Assembly: GCA_029571425.1 (NCBI GenBank)
Contig: JAKPSR010000139.1
Span: forward strand, 1 to 5,647
Length of the DNA: 5,647 nt
Direction: 5' to 3'
DNA from: Spirochaetota bacterium
Lineage (GTDB): Bacteria; Spirochaetota; Spirochaetia; Treponematales; Treponemataceae
Shown here: positions 1 to 5,418 of the stretch, one piece after another
How positions within the stretch are numbered: position 1 is the stretch's first letter
Layout: every line of letters starts with the position of its first letter
Program-made: the position numbers and the translations under genes
The notes under the pieces: generated by a model
Told to the model about the DNA's origin: nothing
What the model saw: only the letters and a program-made list of their open reading frames with translations
Databases searched by the model: none

Positions 1-472
1 AGGTCCCGTCGCCCGCGTCCGCGAAGCGACGCCCAAGGACGCGCGCCTTATTCACGAATACGTCCGCAAGCTGGCCGACTTCGAGCTTCTCCTCGACCGC
101 GTCGAAAGCACGGAAGAAAGCCTCCGCCGCGACATCTTCGAGCGGAAGATCGTCCGAGCACTCGTCGTCGAGGCGGTCGACTCGGACGGGGAGAGCGAGC
201 CCGCCGGATTTGCCCTCTGGTACCTCACCTATTCCAGCTTCGCGGGTAAGCCGATCCTGTACCTTGAGGATCTTTACGTAGATCCCGAGTATCGCCGCTT
301 CGGATTCGCGCGGGCCATCATCGAGCGACTCAAAGAAACGGCACGCGCCGAGGGTTGTGCCCGGATCGAGTGGGCCGTCCTGGACTGGAACGAGCGCGCG
401 CTCTCCTTTTACGCCTCCCTCGGCGCGAGCGCGCGCGAGGGATGGACGAACTACCGACTCGAGCTCGACTGA
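1..472 (+). CDS. GNAT-family N-acetyltransferase, diamine/spermidine acetyltransferase-like (5' partial)
   Basis: This frame is open from the left edge to a TGA at 470-472 and gives 156 residues. It has no start codon before the GNAT core begins (ARVREATPKDARLI), so only a few N-terminal residues are missing. GNAT enzymes move an acetyl group from acetyl-CoA to an amine in the cytosol. Motif A is visible at in-window residues 86-110: the beta4 strand LYLEDLYVDPEYR runs into the CoA-pyrophosphate loop RRFGFA (98-103), which fits the R/QxxGxG/A pattern. Motif B follows at about 123-142 (EWAVLDWNERALSFYASLGA). The YLEDLYV, EWAVLDWN and late W-x-x-YRL signatures are typical of the SSAT/thialysine acetyltransferase branch, so a polyamine or small diamine substrate is likely. 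That substrate is inferred from family resemblance only. The 3' end overlaps the convergent panE-like gene by 22 bases. Codon use matches its neighbours. Confidence 0.88.
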   Translation, partial: GPVARVREATPKDARLIHEYVRKLADFELLLDRVESTEESLRRDIFERKIVRALVVEAVDSDGESEPAGFALWYLTYSSFAGKPILYLEDLYVDPEYRRFGFARAIIERLKETARAEGCARIEWAVLDWNERALSFYASLGASAREGWTNYRLELD

Positions 473-1389
473 GCCGACCCCCGACTTTCCTCTATCCAGG
501 CGAGGCTCTCCGCGAGGAGCTCGATCGCGCCGAGTCGGGCGCCCGCTGCCCGCGCCGCGGCAAGGGGCCGTCGGTACATGTACTCGATCTCCATCGGGCG
601 GCCCGCGTCCGCGTCAAGCTTCATGCTCGGCTCGTAGGCCGTCATCCGGTCGGTGAAATCGAGCATCCGGTCAACGTCCCCGTCGGCGAGGCCGAAGCCT
701 AGGGCGCGCGCGCCGGCGACGACCTCCTCCATCAGCAGGCGCACCATCCGTCGCGAAGCGGTCCCGTCCATCAGTTCTCTTGTGTCCCGCCCGAGGACGA
801 CCGAAAGCCCGTTGTACGGGATGTTCCAAAGGAGCTTGCGCCAGCGCGCCTCGCCAAGGCTCGACGAGACCGTTACCGGAACACGCGACGCCTCGAAGTC
901 GGCGCGGATGGACTCAAGAACGCCAGACGCGCGCGAATCGAGGGGCGCAAGGGTCACCGATCCGTAGTCGAGGTGATGGACGACGCAGCTTTCGCGCTTC
1001 TGCGCGCAGATAAAGCACATCCCGCCGACGACGAGCGCCTCCGGGAACCAGGACGCGACCTCCTCCTCCATGCCGAGGCCATTCTGCAGCACAAGAATCG
1101 CCGTCCCCGGCCGAACCGACGGCGCCAGTATATCGCGCAAGGAGGAATTCGCCGTGGTCTTGAGCGAGACGACGAGGACGTCCGACGCGGGTAACAAAGC
1201 CGGGTCGCCGAAGACCTCAGGCTTCGGGATCGCGAAATCGCCAAGGGGGGAATGCACGGTTAGTCCACGTTCGGCAAGAAGGCGCGCGTCACCCCGCGCG
1301 AGAAATCGCACCGGCCGGCCCGACTCCGCGAGCCGACCGCCGTAATACCCGCCGACCGCACCGGTTCCGATGACGCTGTAGCTGAGCAT
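451..1389 (-). CDS. panE: 2-dehydropantoate 2-reductase family protein (ketopantoate reductase-like)
   Basis: This predicted 312-residue cytosolic protein matches the usual length of NADPH-dependent ketopantoate reductases, which make pantoate for pantothenate and CoA. The N-terminal Rossmann fold starts at once with GTGAVGGYYGG (residues 8-18). It is followed by VVSLKT (73-78) and LQNGLG (101-106). The C-terminal catalytic domain keeps the expected spacing of active residues: K185, N189 and N193 in WRKLLWNIPYN, and S255 and E267 in the PSMKLD and PMEIEY segments. These match E. coli K176, N180, N184, S244 and E256. The central CFICAQK...HHLDYG stretch is typical of a branch often labelled 'putative' PanE, so a related 2-oxoacid substrate is possible. 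The start at 1389 is chosen because GGAGG (1395-1399) lies 5 bases upstream and the Rossmann fold begins right after it. An open extension to 1548 is not protein-like. The gene diverges from the PerR-like gene. Confidence 0.87.
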   Translation of the reverse strand: MLSYSVIGTGAVGGYYGGRLAESGRPVRFLARGDARLLAERGLTVHSPLGDFAIPKPEVFGDPALLPASDVLVVSLKTTANSSLRDILAPSVRPGTAILVLQNGLGMEEEVASWFPEALVVGGMCFICAQKRESCVVHHLDYGSVTLAPLDSRASGVLESIRADFEASRVPVTVSSSLGEARWRKLLWNIPYNGLSVVLGRDTRELMDGTASRRMVRLLMEEVVAGARALGFGLADGDVDRMLDFTDRMTAYEPSMKLDADAGRPMEIEYMYRRPLAAARAAGARLGAIELLAESLAWIEESRGSAQSSSSR

Positions 1390-1394
1390 ACTAT

Positions 1395-1415
1395 CCTCCG
1401 TACTGGCCGAGTATA
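1395..1415 (-). promoter_or_regulatory. Candidate -10 box and ribosome binding site of the panE-like gene
   Basis: Read on the minus strand, TATACT (1410-1415) is a 5-of-6 match to the -10 consensus. GGAGG (1395-1399) follows and ends 5 bases before the ATG at 1389. A short run of six A lies just upstream of the -10. No good -35 hexamer is present at 16-18 bases, so the promoter is weak or needs an activator. The ribosome site is secure; the -10 is a pattern match only. Confidence 0.5.
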
Positions 1416-1466
1416 GCCGATTTTTTCCCCGGCAGTCTGTCTTTCCCGTAGGCGGTCGTTTATACT

Positions 1467-1483
1467 TCATATTGTAAAAATGA
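1467..1483. promoter_or_regulatory. Candidate operator: 7-3-7 A+T-rich palindrome between panE-like and PerR-like genes
   Basis: TCATATT (1467-1473) and AAAATGA (1477-1483) are inverted arms around GTA, matching at 6 of 7 positions. The site lies 12 bases upstream of the -35 box of the PerR-like gene, in an A+T-rich patch between GC-rich genes. Fur/PerR dimers bind A+T-rich inverted repeats of this size and often repress their own gene. Assigning it to this regulator is an inference. The half-site TCATAT recurs twice more, at 1514 and 1524. Confidence 0.4.
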
Positions 1484-1495
1484 TGTTTTCCTCGG

Positions 1496-1524
1496 TTGAC
1501 AAGAGGCCATACCTCATATATTCT
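1496..1524 (+). promoter_or_regulatory. Promoter of the PerR-like gene, with tandem TCATAT repeats over the -10
   Basis: A perfect TTGACA (1496-1501) is followed after 17 bases by TATTCT (1519-1524, 4 of 6). A second -10 option, TATATT (1517-1522), sits at a 15-base spacing. The start of transcription would fall near 1530, leaving a leader of about 16 bases. Two TCATAT copies (1514-1519 and 1524-1529) are exactly 10 bases apart, one helical turn, and overlap the -10. A regulator bound there would block polymerase. The promoter is well supported; regulation is inferred. Confidence 0.6.
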
Positions 1525-1546
1525 CATATTCGGAACGATTCCTAAC

Positions 1547-1948
1547 ATGAGTGAATCAGTTTATAAAACATCGAAGCATCGAACGGCACTGTTGGAGATA
1601 CTTCGGACGACGAAAACTCACCCAACGGCGGCGTGGCTCTACGAACGGCTCAAGGAACGGTTCCCCGACCTCAGCCAGGGAACGGTATATCGAAACCTTT
1701 CGATACTCGCCGAACTGGGCTTAGTGCGCGTGCTTCGATCTGGGAAGACGTTCGATCGCTTCGACGCGGACGTGACACCCCACGACCACATGGTCTGCGA
1801 GCGGTGCGGGCGGGTCGACGACGCGGGGATTTCCGCAACCCCCGCGGGCGAGCAGGAGGCGGCTCGGGCGACGGGATACCTCGTTACTTCGCGCCGGCTC
1901 GACTACTACGGGATTTGCCCCGACTGTCAGCGATCCGGCGATCGCTGA
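1547..1948 (+). CDS. perR: Fur-family peroxide-responsive repressor, PerR-like
   Basis: This 133-residue cytosolic DNA-binding repressor of the Fur superfamily is slightly shorter than B. subtilis PerR. The N-terminal winged helix includes the recognition-helix region SQGTVYRNLSILAELGLV (43-60). The dimerisation and metal domain follows. All five PerR regulatory-metal ligands align: H25 (HPTA), D73 (DRFD), H79, H81 (HDH) and D92. The structural zinc cysteines C84, C87, C124 and C127 form two CxxC pairs. Aspartate at 92, where Fur proteins usually have glutamate, favours PerR. In PerR, Fe-bound histidines are oxidised by H2O2, which releases DNA. ATG 1547 is chosen because the residues upstream would be encoded by promoter DNA. 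Its ribosome site is weak (GGAA, 11 bases away), and GGAACGATTCC at 1532-1542 is a small inverted repeat in the leader. Rubrerythrin follows 75 bases later, the usual partner. Fur, Zur or Nur specificity is less likely. Confidence 0.9.
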   Translation: MSESVYKTSKHRTALLEILRTTKTHPTAAWLYERLKERFPDLSQGTVYRNLSILAELGLVRVLRSGKTFDRFDADVTPHDHMVCERCGRVDDAGISATPAGEQEAARATGYLVTSRRLDYYGICPDCQRSGDR

Positions 1949-1960
1949 TTCGGGAGACCG

Positions 1961-1978
1961 TCGGCCCCTGCGGGCCGA
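1961..1978 (+). other. GC-rich stem-loop after the PerR-like gene (possible weak terminator or attenuator)
   Basis: TCGGCCC (1961-1967) and GGGCCGA (1972-1978) pair perfectly around a CTGC loop, 12 bases after the stop of the PerR-like gene. What follows is TATATAAAA, not a run of T, so full intrinsic termination is doubtful. It could trim transcripts while allowing read-through into rubrerythrin, or stabilise the upstream mRNA 3' end. Confidence 0.45.
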
Positions 1979-2016
1979 TATATAAAACCGCGCGGGATAC
2001 CGCGCAAAGACGGAGG
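1979..2016 (+). promoter_or_regulatory. Rubrerythrin leader: TATA stretch, small hairpin and Shine-Dalgarno sequence
   Basis: TATATAAAA (1979-1987) could supply a -10 box (TATAAA at 1981-1986), but no convincing -35 lies 16-18 bases before it. GCGCGG (1990-1995) and CCGCGC (2000-2005) form a 6-bp hairpin with a GATA loop, ending 6 bases before GGAGG (2012-2016). The Shine-Dalgarno is 7 bases from the GTG start at 2024. The site decides the start; the promoter is tentative, and co-transcription with the PerR-like gene is equally possible. Confidence 0.45.
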
Positions 2017-2023
2017 AACGAAC

Positions 2024-2599
2024 GTGAAATCAGTGAAAGGCACCCAAACCGAGAAGAACATCCTCGCCGCCTTCATGGGCGAGTCCCAGGCGCGCAACCG
2101 CTACACCTTCTGGGCGAGCAAGGCGAAGGAAGAGGGGTATATCCAGATTCAGCAGATATTCCTCGAGACCGCCGAGCAGGAGAAGGAGCACGCGAAACGC
2201 CTCTTCAAGTTCCTCGAGGGAGGGGAGCTGACCATCCAGGCCGGCGGGGACGCCGGGATCATCGGCACGACCGTCCAGAACCTCAGGCAAGCCGCCCACG
2301 GCGAGAACTACGAGTGGCAGCACATGTACCCCGACTTCGCGAAGGTTGCCCGCGCCGAGGGCTTTGACACAATCGCGACGGTCATGGAGAACATCGCGGT
2401 CGCCGAGAAGCAGCACGCCAAGCGCTACGAGGCGATGGCGAAGCACATCGACGACGGCGATATGTGGGTCCAGGAATCGCCGACCACCTGGCGCTGCCTG
2501 AACTGCGGGTTCATCTACGTCGGAAAGGAAGCCCCGAAGTCCTGCCCCGCCTGCGCTCATCCGCAAGCCTATTTCGAGCGCCTCGCCGAGAACTGGTAA
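2024..2599 (+). CDS. rbr: Rubrerythrin (diiron peroxidase with C-terminal rubredoxin domain)
   Basis: This cytosolic peroxidase reduces H2O2 to water with electrons from a rubredoxin or NAD(P)H-linked reductase. At 191 residues it equals the length of the Desulfovibrio vulgaris prototype. The N-terminal four-helix ferritin-like domain has every diiron ligand in place: E20 (FMGESQARNRY), E53 and H56 (EQEKEH), E94 and E97 (GENYEW), and E128 and H131 (EKQH). The C-terminal rubredoxin domain binds a single Fe through C158, C161, C174 and C177 (CLNCG and CPAC). The start is GTG at 2024, backed by GGAGG 7 bases away and by the family N-terminus KSVKGTQTEKNI. A perR-type gene beside rbr is a known arrangement: in D. 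vulgaris, rbr shares an operon with a Fur/PerR homologue. PerR control is therefore likely, though no copy of the upstream TCATAT motif is found at this gene. Confidence 0.96.
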   Translation: MKSVKGTQTEKNILAAFMGESQARNRYTFWASKAKEEGYIQIQQIFLETAEQEKEHAKRLFKFLEGGELTIQAGGDAGIIGTTVQNLRQAAHGENYEWQHMYPDFAKVARAEGFDTIATVMENIAVAEKQHAKRYEAMAKHIDDGDMWVQESPTTWRCLNCGFIYVGKEAPKSCPACAHPQAYFERLAENW

Positions 2600-2611
2600 T
2601 CCCGAACGCAT

Positions 2612-2659
2612 AAATATGCACATTTCGGCCAGCAAACACCCCGAAATGTGCATATTTTT
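2612..2659 (+). terminator. Intrinsic terminator with perfect 17-bp stem after rubrerythrin
   Basis: The arms at 2612-2628 and 2641-2657 are exact reverse complements over 17 bases, around a 12-base loop (2629-2640). The right arm ends in T residues that continue to a run of five T (2655-2659). It starts 12 bases after the rubrerythrin stop, as expected of a Rho-independent terminator. The stem is unusually long and A+T-rich at its base for such a GC-rich genome. On the minus strand only three T follow the stem, so it acts mainly rightward. Confidence 0.85.
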
Positions 2660-2678
2660 ACATTTTTATAAAAAAGTA
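2659..2678. promoter_or_regulatory. Candidate operator: 20-base A+T palindrome upstream of the ABC operon
   Basis: TACATTTTTATAAAAAAGTA pairs at 9 of 10 positions about its centre (2668/2669); the only break is the A/A at 2662 and 2675. It begins at the end of the terminator T-run and ends just before the -35 region of the ABC operon. That is a natural place for a dimeric repressor or activator. Part of it may simply be an extended terminator T-tract or an A/T-rich promoter element. The binding protein is unknown. Confidence 0.4.
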
Positions 2679-2702
2679 CTTCCCTAAGCCTACCCAAGTT
2701 TC

Positions 2703-2714
2703 TATACTCAGGCC
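2703..2714 (+). promoter_or_regulatory. Candidate -10 box giving a leaderless start for the ABC operon
   Basis: TATACT (2703-2708) is a 5-of-6 match to the -10 consensus and ends only 6 bases before the ATG at 2715. Transcription would start at or next to the A of the ATG. No Shine-Dalgarno sequence is present at a workable distance; the only purine cluster, AGG at 2710-2712, is 2 bases from the ATG. The -35 region (TTCCCT, 2680-2685) is poor. This is a pattern-based reading. Confidence 0.45.
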
Positions 2715-3728
2715 ATGCCAATCATCGAAGCCACGGGTCTAACGAAGACCTACCAGAGCGCCGTCAAGGAAGGGGGCCTCGCCGGGGCCATCAAGCACCT
2801 CGTCAAGCCGGTGTACCGCGAGGTCGAGGCCGTGCGCGACGTGAACCTGGCCATCGAGCCGGGCGAGGCGGTCGCCTACGTCGGCCCGAACGGCGCGGGA
2901 AAGTCCACCACGATCAAGATGCTGACCGGCATCCTGATGCCGAGCGCGGGTTCGGTCCGCGTGAACGGGATGGATCCCTACCGCTCGAGGATGGAAAACG
3001 CCAAGCGAATCGGCGTCGTCTTCGGCCAGCGCACACAGCTGTGGTGGGACATCCCGGTCCGCGAGTCCTTCACCCTGATCCGAGACATCTACGCGATCCC
3101 GCCTGCGCGCTACCGCGACAACCTCGCCTACCTCACCGAGGTCCTTGGCCTCGCCGAGATCATGGGGCTCTCCGCCCGAAAGCTCTCGCTCGGCCAGCGG
3201 ATGCGCGCCGACCTCGCGGTCTCCCTGATACACGATCCCGCGGTCGTCTTTCTCGACGAGCCGACGATCGGCCTCGACGTCGCCGTCCGCGAGCGCATCC
3301 GCGAGTTCCTCGTCAAGGTAAACGGCGAGCGTGGGACGACCGTCCTCCTCACCTCGCACGACCTCGACGACATCCGCGACGTCTGCAAGCGACTCGTCAT
3401 CATCGACGAGGGGACGATCATCTACGACGGCCAACTGCAGGGGCTCCTCGACCGCGCGGCGAAGTCGCGGACCATCCACCTCCGCCTCGGCTCGGGCGGG
3501 CCCGACCTCGCGCGCGAGCTCGGCTCGCGGAAGGGAATAGAGGTGGTCTCCTGCGAGGAGAAGGCGGTCTCGCTCGACTTCGACCGCTTCGCCCTGTCCG
3601 CGAGGGACGTCGTCTCGCTCGCGATCGGGTCGGGCGACGTCGTCGACTTCCGGATCGACGAGCCGGACATCGAGCGGGTCATCAAGAACGTCTACGAGGG
3701 GAAGCTCGAACTTGGAGGCGCGCGATGA
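2715..3728 (+). CDS. ABC exporter ATP-binding protein (ABC-2 / viologen-exporter-like, COG4586 type)
   Basis: This 337-residue ATPase would drive the two permeases encoded next to it from the cytoplasmic face of the membrane. The nucleotide-binding elements appear in order: Walker A GPNGAGKST (57-65), Q-loop Q105 in VFGQRTQLWWDIP, signature LSLGQ (157-161), Walker B VVFLDEP (177-183) with catalytic E182, D-loop IGLD (185-188) and switch H215. The signature has L in place of the first G of LSGGQ, as is common in this subfamily. An insert at residues 13-37 (QSAVKEGGLAGAIKHLVKP) and a 90-residue C-terminal extension are also typical of the COG4586 group. ATG 2715 lacks a Shine-Dalgarno but fits the family start (MPIIEATGLTKTY). 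The stop overlaps the next ATG by four bases (ATGA), which indicates translational coupling. Relatives include a cyanobacterial methyl-viologen exporter; the substrate here is unknown. Confidence 0.92.
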   Translation: MPIIEATGLTKTYQSAVKEGGLAGAIKHLVKPVYREVEAVRDVNLAIEPGEAVAYVGPNGAGKSTTIKMLTGILMPSAGSVRVNGMDPYRSRMENAKRIGVVFGQRTQLWWDIPVRESFTLIRDIYAIPPARYRDNLAYLTEVLGLAEIMGLSARKLSLGQRMRADLAVSLIHDPAVVFLDEPTIGLDVAVRERIREFLVKVNGERGTTVLLTSHDLDDIRDVCKRLVIIDEGTIIYDGQLQGLLDRAAKSRTIHLRLGSGGPDLARELGSRKGIEVVSCEEKAVSLDFDRFALSARDVVSLAIGSGDVVDFRIDEPDIERVIKNVYEGKLELGGAR

Positions 3729-4516
3729 GGAAATACTGGCGCCACGTCGCCCTCGCGATCCAGGAGACGATCGCGTATCGCGTGTCTTACCTCGTCAACA
3801 TGGCGTCGACGGTCGTCACCTACGCGGTGATCTTCCTGATATGGAACGCGGTCTACGCGACGCGCGCCGAGGTCGGCGGCTACGGGTGGACGGAGATGAA
3901 GTCATACCTCGTCGTGTCCCTGTTCATGAGCGCGCTCGTCTCGATGTCGAGCGAGTTCCGCATCTCTCGGCAGATCCGCACGGGGAACATCGCGATCGAG
4001 CTCCTGCGGCCGGTGGACTACCAAAAGGCGAGCCTCGCGATCACCCTCGGGAACAGCCTCAGCGAGGGCGTTCTCGTGGCCGTCGCCTGCGTCGGCTTCG
4101 CCCTCGCCTTCGGCGCCACGCAGGGCCCGCCCGACGCGCTTTCATGGCTCGGCTTCGCGGCCGCGAGCCTCGTCTCGTTCGCGACGAAATTCCTCCTCGT
4201 CTACGTCTTTGGCCTCGTCTGCTTTTGGACGCAGAGCCTGATGGGCGTCAGCTGGCTCAGGAAGGCGTGCACCGATTTCTTCTCGGGGGCGCTTATCCCG
4301 CTCGCCTTCTTCCCGCCCTGGCTCCGCTCACTCGCCGACGCGTTGCCGTTCCGCGCGATCGTCTGGGTGCCGGCGAGCGCCTTCTCCGGAAGGCTTCGCG
4401 GGCCTGAGCTTCTTCGGTCCCTCGCCCTGGGCGTCGCCTGGGTCGTGGCCCTTTGGTTCCTTGGCCGCCTCGTCTGGTCGCGGGCGATGCGCAAGGTCAC
4501 GATACAGGGAGGCTGA
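3725..4516 (+). CDS. ABC-2 family exporter permease 1 (DUF990 / COG4587-like)
   Basis: This 263-residue inner-membrane protein has about six hydrophobic segments by eye, near residues 22-44, 60-75, 113-131, 142-166, 185-200 and 233-252. The cytoplasmic loop after the second helix carries RTGNIAIELLRPVDYQ (85-100). This is the conserved G-x(4-6)-LLRP motif of the ABC2_membrane_6 group, thought to contact the ATPase. It would form a heterodimeric channel with the second permease and export a substrate using the upstream ATPase. The start at 3725 is supported by GGAGG at 3714-3718, 6 bases upstream, and by the ATGA overlap with the ATPase stop. An in-frame open extension back to 3041 only shadows the ATPase gene. 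There is no signal peptide, as expected. Its family is clear, its substrate is not. Confidence 0.9.
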   Translation: MRKYWRHVALAIQETIAYRVSYLVNMASTVVTYAVIFLIWNAVYATRAEVGGYGWTEMKSYLVVSLFMSALVSMSSEFRISRQIRTGNIAIELLRPVDYQKASLAITLGNSLSEGVLVAVACVGFALAFGATQGPPDALSWLGFAAASLVSFATKFLLVYVFGLVCFWTQSLMGVSWLRKACTDFFSGALIPLAFFPPWLRSLADALPFRAIVWVPASAFSGRLRGPELLRSLALGVAWVVALWFLGRLVWSRAMRKVTIQGG

Positions 4517-4520
4517 CGAG

Positions 4521-5312
4521 ATGACGCGGACGATTTATCTCTTCTTCCGGTTCCTGGCGCAGAACACCAAGATCAAGCTCGAGTACAGGCTCGACGCGCT
4601 GATACTCTTCGTGTCGGGCGCGGCGATGCAGTCGCTCGGATTCCTGTTCATCACCGTCCTCTTCTCCAACGTGCCCGAGATTCACGGTTGGTCGCGCTGG
4701 GAAATCGTCGCCATGCTTTCCCTGATCTTCATATCCGAGGGACTCGTCTCATTTGCCTTCGAGGGCGCGTGGCAGATGGCCTTCCTGATGAACATGGGCG
4801 AGATGGACCGGCTGCTCCTCCGCCCCGTCTCGCCGATCCTGCAGATACTCACCTTCACGATGGGCGTCCATGGCATCGGGAACCTGGTGATGGGGATCGC
4901 GCTCTTCGCGCTCTCGCTTGGCCGGGTCGGAGTCGAGTGGACGCTCGCGAAGGCCCTGTTTGTGCCGGTCTTCATAGTCTCGGCCTGCGCGATCCGGGTC
5001 GCCGTGTCCTTCGCCGCGAACTGCGCGGCCTTTTGGATCAAGAGCTTCTCGAACGCCTTCCCGCTAATGGTCTACCAGCTCGCCGACTTCGCGAAGTACC
5101 CGCCATCGGTGTTCGGCAAGGCGGTCGAGTTCGCGGTCGTCTTCGTCATCCCGTATGGCTTCATAAGCTTCGTGCCGATGGTCTATCTCTTCGGCAAGGC
5201 CGCGTGGGGACCGCTCGCCTGGGCGGCACCCCTCGTCGCCCTGTGGTGCGCGTTCGCCGCTCGCGCGATCTTCTATCGCGGACTCAGGCGCTACGAGGGC
5301 GCGGGGAACTAG
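4521..5312 (+). CDS. ABC-2 family exporter permease 2 (DUF990 / COG3694-like)
   Basis: This second membrane subunit is also exactly 263 residues. Hydrophobic segments lie near residues 25-49, 62-80, 113-134, 144-170, 203-221 and 230-252. The loop after the second helix has MNMGEMDRLLLRPVSP (90-105), the counterpart of the G...LLRP motif in permease 1. A later AKYPPSVFGKAVEF...VIPYGFISFVP pattern (191-219) is characteristic of the second DUF990 permease. The two subunits are therefore divergent paralogues that probably pair in the membrane. The start at 4521 is chosen because GGAGG (4508-4512), inside the end of the previous gene, is 8 bases away. The gap to permease 1 is only four bases. It is the last gene of the operon. 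No accessory periplasmic or outer-membrane gene follows. Confidence 0.9.
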   Translation: MTRTIYLFFRFLAQNTKIKLEYRLDALILFVSGAAMQSLGFLFITVLFSNVPEIHGWSRWEIVAMLSLIFISEGLVSFAFEGAWQMAFLMNMGEMDRLLLRPVSPILQILTFTMGVHGIGNLVMGIALFALSLGRVGVEWTLAKALFVPVFIVSACAIRVAVSFAANCAAFWIKSFSNAFPLMVYQLADFAKYPPSVFGKAVEFAVVFVIPYGFISFVPMVYLFGKAAWGPLAWAAPLVALWCAFAARAIFYRGLRRYEGAGN

Positions 5313-5361
5313 GCCGCGGCGGGCAACGTCGTATGCGGCGGGGCCCGTCAAGGCTCCGCGC

Positions 5362-5392
5362 AAAAAAAACCCGCGCCTCGAAGGCGCGGGTT
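5362..5392 (-). terminator. Strong intrinsic terminator of tRNA-Arg
   Basis: AACCCGCGCCT (5368-5378) and AGGCGCGGGTT (5382-5392) pair perfectly over 11 bp, with a tight 3-base CGA loop. On the minus strand the stem runs into eight T (A run at 5362-5369), a textbook Rho-independent terminator 26 bases past the tRNA 3' end. On the plus strand only TTCATT follows, so it may stop the ABC operon less efficiently. It is the only hairpin I see after that operon. Confidence 0.9.
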
Positions 5393-5418
5393 CATTCGGT
5401 GGCGACGGGCCGCCGGCT

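Noticed and set aside
1496..1546. TTG start at 1496 for the PerR-like gene
   Set aside because: This TTG is part of the TTGACA -35 box, and the extension would be encoded by promoter DNA. Fur-family proteins start close to the ATG at 1547.
1390..1548. N-terminal extension of the panE-like frame to 1548
   Set aside because: The added 53 residues are not protein-like and would be encoded by the A+T-rich promoter region. The Rossmann motif starts right after the ATG at 1389, which has its own GGAGG.
1633..2367. Rightward open frame bridging the PerR-like gene and rubrerythrin
   Set aside because: It is a +2 frame of two confirmed genes, very rich in arginine and without any domain.
2030..2653. 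Long leftward open frame opposite rubrerythrin
   Set aside because: It is antisense to a fully conserved gene, is rich in Leu, Val, Gly and Arg as expected of high-GC mirror frames, and runs through the terminator hairpin.
2739..3479. Long leftward open frame opposite the ABC ATPase
   Set aside because: It mirrors the ATPase codons (Asp, Val, Arg, Leu repeats), has no recognisable motif, and the sense strand carries every ABC motif.
3041..3724. In-frame extension that would fuse extra sequence to permease 1
   Set aside because: It lies within the ATPase gene in another frame and is Arg/Pro-rich. The ATG at 3725 has a good ribosome site and coupling overlap.
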